Below, piece by piece: positions 1 to 5,278 of a stretch of DNA of 7,367 bases. Location: positions 1 through 7,367 of the forward strand of contig VBLV01000001.1 in NCBI GenBank assembly GCA_005879045.1, read 5' to 3'. Below the pieces are notes generated by a model. The model was not told the DNA's origin, ran no database searches, and saw only the letters and a list, made by a program, of their open reading frames with translations. The DNA comes from Methanobacteriota archaeon (lineage in GTDB: Archaea > Thermoplasmatota > Thermoplasmata > RBG-16-68-12). The translations under genes and the position numbers were made by a program. Numbering within the stretch: the stretch's first letter is position 1; the number at the start of each line of letters is the position of its first letter.

Positions 1-240
1 CTTGGCGAACTTCTTCGCGTCCTTGAGGTCCTTCCCGCCTCTCCCGTCGGGCATCGCGACGCCGAGCACATGTTGGGGGCCGAGCGAGTCTGCGCACAAC
101 TTCGCGACGAGGGCCGAATCGATCCCGCCGCTGAGACCGAGGACGACGCCCTTCCGACCGCTCTCGCGGAAGGAGTGGACGAGGAACGCTTCGATGATGA
201 AGACCTGCTCCTCCTTGAACCGCGGGACCAGTTCGGCCAC
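1..240 (-). CDS. nadE: NAD+ synthetase, N-terminal part (gene runs off the left edge)
   Basis: NadE makes NAD+ from nicotinic acid adenine dinucleotide, ATP and ammonia or glutamine in the cytoplasm, the last step of NAD synthesis. The window holds 80 codons. A hydrophobic strand (GVVLGL, residues 31-36) leads into SGGIDSA at residues 37-43, the ATP-pyrophosphatase P-loop, followed by a helix (LVAKLCADSLG) and a second strand ending HVLGVAMPDG at residues 57-66. Spacing and wording fit NadE; GMP synthase and other N-type PP-loop enzymes differ after the second strand. GTG at 240 is chosen because no ATG occurs in this frame, a TAA stop lies upstream, and a TATA-like box sits 24 bases before it. 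That start gives the short N-terminal helix usual for archaeal NadE. It is divergent from the methyltransferase gene. The C-terminal part, including any glutaminase-related features, is not visible. Confidence 0.88.
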   Translation of the reverse strand, partial: MAELVPRFKEEQVFIIEAFLVHSFRESGRKGVVLGLSGGIDSALVAKLCADSLGPQHVLGVAMPDGRGGKDLKDAKKFAK

Positions 241-264
241 GAGAGCGCAACCTTCGGCCGCGTC

Positions 265-270
265 ATAAAA
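265..270 (-). promoter_or_regulatory. TATA-like box of nadE
   Basis: On the minus strand the sequence reads TTTTAT, an A/T island in GC-rich DNA, ending 24 bases before the GTG start of nadE. That spacing puts transcription start at or next to the start codon, as in archaeal leaderless mRNAs. An ATG overlaps the box but is in the wrong frame for NadE. Confidence 0.5.
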
Positions 271-285
271 CCTTGCGGCGCGAAG

Positions 286-292
286 CCTTTAT
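286..292 (+). promoter_or_regulatory. TATA-like box of the methyltransferase gene
   Basis: CCTTTAT lies 27 bases before the GTG at 320, similar to the spacing at the other genes in the window. It sits inside a 7-base inverted repeat, CGCGAAG at 279-285 and CTTCGCG at 305-311. That repeat could be an operator, but it could equally be chance in GC-rich sequence. Confidence 0.45.
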
Positions 293-319
293 CGCGCGAG
301 GTCTCTTCGCGGCGCGTCC

Positions 320-1180
320 GTGAACGCGAACGAGGCGACCCTCGTGTGGGTCGACGAGTACAGCCGCATGGCGGAGGCGTACGACAAGAACGTGACGCCG
401 CGGTTCGAACCGATCGCCCAGGAGGTCGTGCGCCTCGCCGACCCGAAACCGAACGAGCTGTTTCTGGACGTCGGCACGGGGACCGGGCTCCTCGCGTGCC
501 TCATCGCGCCCCGCGTCCTGCCGCAGGGCGTCGTCGCCATCGACCTGGCGGACGGCGCGATCTCCGTCGCATCGTATCGGGCAGGGAACGCGGGCATCCG
601 GAACATCCGGTTCGAGATGCTCGATTCGCGGAACATCGTGTACCACGGGAAACTGTTCGACGCCGCAGCGAGCAACCTCGGGATCCCGGCCCTCGGTTAT
701 GACCGCGTGTTCCAGGAAGTCCACCGTGTCCTGAAGGCCTCCGGGCGGTTCGTCTTCAGCGAGTGGCCGACCGACCCAAGCCCGTCGTTCGCCGCGTTGC
801 GGGCTCTGCTCGAGAAGCACGGGACGCGCACCCCGTCGAAGGACCTCGCCCAAGTGCGCGAGGCGGTCCGGCTCGTCCGCACAGATCCCGAGGCGATCGC
901 CCTGGGAGATCCGCGTGCGGTCCTCAGGGCCCTCGGAGTCGGAGGTTTCGAGCGACGGGATGCGACGACGAAGACCTTTCGCGTCCGGTTCCCGGATGTG
1001 ACCGAACTCCTCGCGTTTGCCGCATCGTATGGATGGTATGAGCGGGAACTTCGCGAGATGCCGACGGAAAGCCGCCAGGCATTCGATGCCGACCTCGCCG
1101 CTCGCCTCGAGCCGCTGACGACGTCGGCGGGCATCGAGGACACGTGGACGCTGAATCTGTTCGTCGCACGCTCCGAGTAG
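320..1180 (+). CDS. Class I SAM-dependent methyltransferase (UbiE-like), substrate unknown
   Basis: This is a 286-residue predicted soluble enzyme that transfers a methyl group from S-adenosylmethionine; the acceptor cannot be told from sequence. Motif I, the SAM-binding loop, is FLDVGTGTGLL at residues 48-58. The acidic end of strand 2 is in VVAIDLA (D75), the next acidic motif is FEMLDS (D102), and FDAAASNLGIPAL at 113-125 is the usual motif after the SAM pocket. LKASGRFVFSEW (138-149) is the LKPGG-like strand found in UbiE/MenG-type proteins. The last 110 residues lack a recognised domain and probably form the substrate lid. The GTG start at 320 fits the TATA spacing; the first in-frame ATG (368) would remove an N-terminal helix typical of the fold. 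The stop codon lies 50 bases before the ABC ATPase, which has its own promoter, so co-transcription is not implied. Confidence 0.85.
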   Translation: MNANEATLVWVDEYSRMAEAYDKNVTPRFEPIAQEVVRLADPKPNELFLDVGTGTGLLACLIAPRVLPQGVVAIDLADGAISVASYRAGNAGIRNIRFEMLDSRNIVYHGKLFDAAASNLGIPALGYDRVFQEVHRVLKASGRFVFSEWPTDPSPSFAALRALLEKHGTRTPSKDLAQVREAVRLVRTDPEAIALGDPRAVLRALGVGGFERRDATTKTFRVRFPDVTELLAFAASYGWYERELREMPTESRQAFDADLAARLEPLTTSAGIEDTWTLNLFVARSE

Positions 1181-1198
1181 AACAGTCCGAACGAAACC

Positions 1199-1206
1199 CT
1201 AAATAA
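1199..1206 (+). promoter_or_regulatory. TATA box and upstream BRE-like element of the ABC transporter operon
   Basis: CTAAATAA is preceded by CGAAACC, a purine-rich stretch resembling an archaeal BRE (TFB recognition element). The box ends 24 bases before the ATG at 1231, consistent with a leaderless transcript carrying both transporter genes. It is one of the clearest promoters in the window. Confidence 0.6.
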
Positions 1207-1230
1207 GCCGCGGCTCATCGAAAACGTCGC

Positions 1231-1926
1231 ATGGCGGCCGAGCCGATCATCCGGGGAGTGGACGCCCACAAGGTGTACAACTCCGGGGTCGTCAAGGTCC
1301 ACGCGCTCCGCGGAGTGAACCTCGCGATCCCTCGCGGCGAGATGGTCGCGATCATGGGGCCGTCCGGCTGCGGCAAGACGACCTTGTTGAATTGCTTCTC
1401 TGGACTCGACGATCTGACGTCGGGCGATGTCCTCATCGAGGGCGTCTCGTTGGCCTCGATGGACGACAACGCGAAGAGCCGCTATCGATCGCGGCGCATG
1501 GGTTTCGTCTTTCAGACGTACAACTTGCTACCGGTGCTCACCGCCGTGGAGAACGTCGAGCTCCCGCTCCTCGTCGCGAGGGCGCCCGCCAGGGAAGCCC
1601 GCCGGAAGGCGCTTGCGCTTATGACGGCCGTGGAGCTCGACGGATGGGCGGACCACAAGCCGGCCCAGCTGAGCGCGGGACAGCAGCAGCGCGTTGCGAT
1701 CGCTCGGGCTCTTGTGAACGACCCCGCGATCGTATGGGCGGACGAGCCGACCGGGAACCTAGACTCAGAGACGTCGGCCCAGATCATGGACCTCCTCGTG
1801 CGCCTGAATCGGGAGCAGGGCCAGACGCTCGTCCTCGTGACCCATGACGCCGTCGTCAGCGCGAGGGCCCACCGCATCTTGCGCATGCGGAACGGTGAGA
1901 TCGTCGAGGAGACGCGGGGCGGGTAG
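1231..1926 (+). CDS. ABC transporter ATP-binding protein, MacB/LolD type
   Basis: This cytoplasmic ATPase subunit powers the FtsX-type permease encoded immediately downstream. Its 231 residues are a complete, single nucleotide-binding domain. Walker A is GPSGCGKTT (43-51), the Q-loop glutamine is Q95 in FVFQTYNLLP, the signature is LSAGQQQRV (147-155), Walker B is IVWADEP (167-173) with catalytic E172, the D-loop is GNLDS (175-179), and the switch histidine is H205 in LVTHD. The signature carries alanine where LSGGQ has its first glycine, a mild variant that should not prevent function. The phrases VFQTYNLLPVLTAVENVELPL and DEPTGNLDS mark the LolD/MacB/FtsE group that pairs with permeases having large outside domains. 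The ATG at 1231 follows a TATA box with leaderless spacing. The TAG stop lies one base before the permease ATG, implying translational coupling. Confidence 0.93.
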   Translation: MAAEPIIRGVDAHKVYNSGVVKVHALRGVNLAIPRGEMVAIMGPSGCGKTTLLNCFSGLDDLTSGDVLIEGVSLASMDDNAKSRYRSRRMGFVFQTYNLLPVLTAVENVELPLLVARAPAREARRKALALMTAVELDGWADHKPAQLSAGQQQRVAIARALVNDPAIVWADEPTGNLDSETSAQIMDLLVRLNREQGQTLVLVTHDAVVSARAHRILRMRNGEIVEETRGG

Positions 1927-1927
1927 G

Positions 1928-4863
1928 ATGGCCCTTCCCGAGGCGTCGGCGTGGGCGATCGTCATCGGGGTCGTCCTCGTCGCCGTGGTCATTGGGTTCC
2001 GACCGCTTTTGGCCCGCCTCGCGGCGAGGAACATCGGACGGCGGAAGTCGCGCGTCCTGATCGTCGTCGCCGGACTGCTCGTCGGCACGGCGATCATCTC
2101 CTCGAGCCTCGTCGTCGGCGACACCCTGAGCTACATCTTCCTGGAGGACGTCTACGCGCGCCTCGATGCGATCGACGAGCTCGTCTCGAACTCGTTCAAT
2201 GGCCAGCTCTTCTCCTTCGCGGAAACCAATTTCACCGAGATCGGGGGGGACCTCGCGGTGAACGCGACCCCGATCGACGGAATCGCGCCGGCCCTCCTGA
2301 AGGTCATGCCGGTCCGCAACGTCGTCGGGAACAAGGGAAACCAGCAGATCACGGTGATGGGCCTCAACGCCTCGCACGAAGGCGGCTTCGGGCCGCTGAC
2401 CCTGCTCGACGGCCGGACCGTCGACACGGACCGGCTGCTGCCGGCGGAGCTCTACGCGAACGAACGCGCAGCGGCGGACCTGAACGCGACTGCGGGCCAG
2501 GATCTCACCCTATTCTACGGCACCACGAACCAGACGATCGTCCACGCGACCGTCGCGGGGATCGTGCGGGACGCGGGCAAGGCCGCATACGAGAGCCGCG
2601 CGATCCTGTTCATGGACCTGCGCCGGGCGCAGGCCGCGTTCAATGAGAGCGGCGCAATCAACCTGATCCGGGTCTCGAACCGGGGAGGCATCGCCGACGG
2701 CGTCGCGTATTCCGATCGCGTAACGCAGGATCTGCGGCTCAGCATCGCGACGCGCCATCTCCTGTTGCGGGTCGAGGCGGTCAAGGCGGACGACACGGCG
2801 CAGGCCGTGCAAATCGGGCGCGATGCGACGGACCTCTTCCTCGTCATGGGGGCGTTCGGCATCCTCGCGGGCGTCCTGCTGATCGTGAACATCTTCGTCA
2901 TGCTCGCCGAAGAGCGGAAGCCGGAGCTCGGCGTCGCCCGCGCGGTCGGGTTCCTGCGGTCGGATCTCCTGACGACGTTCGCCCTCGAGGGGACGTTCTA
3001 CGCGGTCGTCGCGGCGGCGCTCGGCGCCCTCGCCGGCCTCGGCCTCGGATACATCATGGTGTACTTCTTCGATCGGCTCGTCCCCCACGGAGACGTCGTC
3101 GTGACGTTCCACTTCGACCCGGATTCCGTCCTCACGGCGTTCGTGGCGGGGACGGCGCTCACCTGGATCACGATCCTCCTCGCCTCCTGGCGGGTGAGCC
3201 GGCTGAACATCGTGCGGGCGATCCGCGATCTCCCGGAACCCGGGACGCAAGAGCGGTCGCGGGACGTCCTCGTCGCGGGGATCCTCGTGGCGCTCGGCGG
3301 GCTCGGGCTCACGTTGTGGGGCTTCGCCTTGGACACCGGCATGGGGAAGATCCCGGGGCCGCCAGTCCTTGCCCTCGGACTCGGCATCGTCGCGGCGTCC
3401 CGCGGTTGGGCTCGGGCCGCGATGACCCTCGCCGCGGCCTTCAACCTCGCGTGGATCCTGCTGCCCTTCACGTTGTTGAACCAGGCCACGGACAACGTGT
3501 CGATCGCGTTCGTCATGGTCGGGGTGATCCTGGTCGGCTCCGGCATCCTGATCGCCGTCTTCAACGTGAGCGAGGCGTTGCGGGCCCTGCTCCGGCGGGC
3601 GAACCGCGGCGCCGGCCGTCCCGTGCTGAAGACCGCGGTCTCCTATCCGACGGACAAGCGCTTCCGGACGGGCATGACCGTCGCGATGTTCGCCCTCATC
3701 CTGTTCATGGTCACCTTGATCTCGATGCTCCAAGGCCTCCAGGCGGCGAGCCTCGACTCGTTCGTGCAACAGCAGTCCGGCGGGTACGATGTGATCGCGT
3801 ACACGACGTCGTACGGCGAAATCCCGAATTTCCGGCAACGCCTCCAGGAGAACTTCAGCGAGTCGCTCTTCGCCGGCGGCTGGAACGGGACGTCGAGCGC
3901 GAGCGTCATGCCGGCGAAGGTCCAGACCGTCGGAGGCAATCGGACGTACGACTACACGCTCTGGGGCGTCGACAACTTCCTGATCCAGTCGAATCAGTAC
4001 GGCTTCACGAGCTACCTGCCGTCTTACGTGAACGAATCGAGCGGCGCGCGAGAGACCCTCGCGACCCGCGAGCAGGTGTGGCTCTCCCTGCGGTACAATC
4101 ATACGCTGGCCATCGTGGACCGCACGGCCGCGGGCCCGAACCAGTTCGTCCCAGACGAGAGCCGCTTGCGCGTCGTGCCGGGAGACCGCATCCGCGCGTT
4201 CGACGCCGCCGGTCGCACGGTGAACCTGACGATCGTCGGCGTGCTCGAGCAGGCGCTCCAGTTCACGTCCGGCGTGTTCGTCGACCAGAGCGTGGTGCGT
4301 GGCGTGTTCCCGGCGGAGGAGCGGTACACGGCGTACTTCTTCCAGATGCTGCCCGGTGTGGACGTCCCGGCGTTCCGGGCGGACCTCGAGCGCGTGTTCT
4401 TCGTGTACGGCCTACAGACGATCGACATCCGCGAGCAGATCGGGCAGGCGTTCGACGCGTCGCAGGAGGTCCTCACCCTCATGCAGGCGTACCTGGGGAT
4501 CGGACTCCTCGTCGGGATCGCGGGCCTCGCGGTGATCACGCTCCGCGCCGTCGTCGAGCGACGGACGCAGATCGGGGCGTTGCGGGCGATCGGCTTCACG
4601 CGGGGAATGGTCCTGGCGACGTTCCTCGTCGAGATCGCTTTGATCGCGGTCCTGGAATCGGGATCGGGGTCGCCCTGGGGATCGTCCTGGCCTACAAGAT
4701 CTACATCGTCTACTTCGCGGACATCGTCGTCTTCAGTGTGCCGTGGCCGAACCTGGCATTAATCGTCGGGGTGGCGTCCATCGCGGCAGTTGCGAGCGCG
4801 GCCCAACCCGCGATCCGCGCATCCCGAATCCCACCGGCGGAAGCGCTGCGGTACATCGAGTGA
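1928..4863 (+). CDS. Large two-core FtsX/MacB-type ABC transporter permease, interrupted by a frameshift
   Basis: This is the membrane partner of the upstream ATPase; such permeases export or extract lipids, lipoproteins, peptides or drugs, and the substrate here is unknown. Restoring one base gives 978 residues. A first FtsX core has predicted membrane segments near 43-64, 303-325, 351-380 and 400-421; four more hydrophobic segments lie at about 447-545; a second core has segments at about 583-604, 853-874, 891-922 and 940-958. Each core carries an outside domain (about 65-300 and 605-852) and the cytoplasmic coupling signature: ER-KPELGVARAVGF near 329-342 and ERRTQIGALRAIGF near 877-890. 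The ATG at 1928 directly follows the ATPase stop. The upstream frame continues through CTG at 4652-4654 and would end wrongly at 4762. The conserved C-terminus (GIGIGVALGIVLAYK... to PPAEALRYIE) is in the frame starting with GGA at 4654 and stops at 4863. Confidence 0.88.
4652..4656 (+). other. Apparent one-base deletion in the permease gene
   Basis: Reading GCG GTC CT-GGA ATC needs one extra base after 4653 to join the frame encoding EIALIAVL with the frame encoding GIGIGVALG. The two halves make one continuous transmembrane helix, and the corrected gene length is a whole number of codons. No slippery heptamer is visible, so programmed frameshifting is unlikely. Confidence 0.8.
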
Positions 4864-4871
4864 GCCCTTCG

Positions 4872-4897
4872 GGAGGCCTCCGAGGTCCACGGGGACC
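4872..4897. other. Palindrome and small hairpin between convergent genes
   Basis: GGAGGCCTCC (4872-4881) is a perfect 10-base palindrome, and GGTCC/GGACC (4884-4888 and 4893-4897) forms a 5-base-pair stem with a four-base loop. They lie just after the permease stop and just beyond the stop of the small minus-strand gene. They could help end transcription, but there is no T-run, which archaeal termination usually uses, so this is a weak call. Confidence 0.25.
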
Positions 4898-4918
4898 GTA
4901 CCTCTAGGTGGAGGTATG
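4897..4918. repeat. Imperfect palindromic repeat, copy B, over the stop codon of the small gene
   Basis: The core is TACCTCTAGGTGGAGGTA (4899-4916), with half-sites 4899-4906 and 4909-4916 that pair with one mismatch. It matches 16 of 18 bases of the perfect palindrome upstream of the small gene (5159-5176). It includes the TAG stop of that gene on the minus strand (4904-4906) and its last codons. The centres of the two copies are 260 bases apart. Confidence 0.7.
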
Positions 4919-5152
4919 CTCCGAGGCAATGAGCTGCTCGATCTGGGCCCGCCTCCGGGCGAACTCTTGCTCCGCCTTGCGATGGTAGGCGGCCATTCGC
5001 CTCAGGAGATCCGTCCTCGCCTTCTCCGAGTCCACGCGGCCGACGTAGTTCTCGCGTCGCATCGAACGACCGTTCGAGCGCTCGTAGTGCCAGAAGTAGA
5101 AGTACCGCCGGCCATCGAAATCCCGGACCCTCGCACCGCAGCCGACCTCCAT
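4904..5152 (-). CDS. Small basic protein of unknown function, possible autoregulated DNA-binding protein
   Basis: I do not recognise this 82-residue gene. It is judged real because it has its own promoter-like TATA at leaderless spacing, sensible composition, and occupies the only large gap between flanking genes. Residues 14-40 (GRRYFYFWHYE, then NGRSMRRENYVG) look like a two- or three-stranded beta sheet rich in aromatic and basic residues. Residues 41-76 form one long charged helix (EKARTDLLRRMAAY, then AEQEFARRRAQIEQL). Sheet followed by helix resembles, in outline only, the arm-type DNA-binding domain of tyrosine recombinases and the YxYLxxSxRxGxKV...YLG opening segments of some archaeal transposases and Fic proteins. 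It has no signal peptide or membrane segment. Palindromes cover both its promoter and its stop codon, so a DNA-binding role with self-repression is plausible but unproven. It is convergent with the permease and divergent from valS. Confidence 0.65.
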   Translation of the reverse strand: MEVGCGARVRDFDGRRYFYFWHYERSNGRSMRRENYVGRVDSEKARTDLLRRMAAYHRKAEQEFARRRAQIEQLIASEHTST

Positions 5153-5156
5153 CGTT

Positions 5157-5178
5157 TATACCTCTAAGTAGAGGTATA
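5157..5178. promoter_or_regulatory. Perfect palindrome, copy A, probable operator of the small gene
   Basis: Two 10-base arms, TATACCTCTA (5157-5166) and TAGAGGTATA (5169-5178), are exact reverse complements separated by AG. The element begins four bases from the ATG of the small gene and covers the space between its TATA box and its start codon. Binding of a dimeric protein here would block transcription. A 16-of-18 match to its core recurs at the other end of the gene. Confidence 0.7.
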
Positions 5179-5180
5179 TC
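5175..5180 (-). promoter_or_regulatory. TATA-like box of the small minus-strand gene
   Basis: The minus strand reads GATATA, ending 22 bases before the ATG at 5152, close to the spacing seen at the other genes. It overlaps the outer end of the perfect palindrome, so a protein bound to the palindrome would compete with TBP. Confidence 0.5.
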
Positions 5181-5183
5181 GCA

Positions 5184-5204
5184 ACCGGGCTTGAAGCCTC
5201 CGGT
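5184..5204. repeat. Interrupted inverted repeat between two divergent promoters
   Basis: ACCGG (5184-5188) pairs with CCGGT (5200-5204), and GCT (5189-5191) pairs with AGC (5195-5197), giving an 8-base-pair stem with a two-base bulge and a three-base loop. It lies between the small gene's promoter and the valS promoter. It would not be in either leaderless mRNA, so any role would be at DNA level. Chance is possible. Confidence 0.3.
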
Positions 5205-5243
5205 AGGGTGTGCAATCGCCCGCGCGAGTCGCCCGGAACAATC

Positions 5244-5250
5244 CTTTTAT
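5244..5250 (+). promoter_or_regulatory. TATA-like box of valS
   Basis: CTTTTAT ends 28 bases before the ATG at 5279. It is the only clear A/T run in the 98 bases between the palindrome and valS. The spacing suggests a leaderless or very short 5' leader, which leaves no room for an RNA-based leader control element. Confidence 0.5.
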
Positions 5251-5278
5251 GGGCTCCGCGACTCTCGACCGCCCATCG

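Noticed and set aside
264..266. ATG on the minus strand as a start for nadE
   Set aside because: It is one frame off from the SGGIDSA-encoding frame and overlaps the presumed TATA box; the in-frame GTG at 240 fits better.
279..311. CGCGAAG/CTTCGCG inverted repeat around the methyltransferase TATA box as an operator
   Set aside because: The arms are only seven bases, 19 bases apart, and made mostly of G and C in GC-rich DNA, so chance is a sufficient explanation.
2510..4102. 530-codon open frame on the minus strand opposite the permease
   Set aside because: It has the arginine/glutamate/proline-rich composition of an antisense shadow of a GC-rich gene, no recognisable domain, and lies fully inside a well-supported coding region.
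4652..4656. Programmed ribosomal frameshifting in the permease
   Set aside because: No slippery heptamer or strong downstream structure is visible, and such recoding is not known for this family.
3316..4863. 515-codon plus-strand open frame overlapping the permease
   Set aside because: Only its last part, after 4654, encodes real protein: the permease C-terminus after the frameshift. The earlier part is an out-of-frame reading of the permease.
4790..5167. 125-codon plus-strand open frame over the permease end and small gene
   Set aside because: It overlaps the permease C-terminus and is antisense to the small gene; it has no promoter, and its protein looks like random antisense composition.
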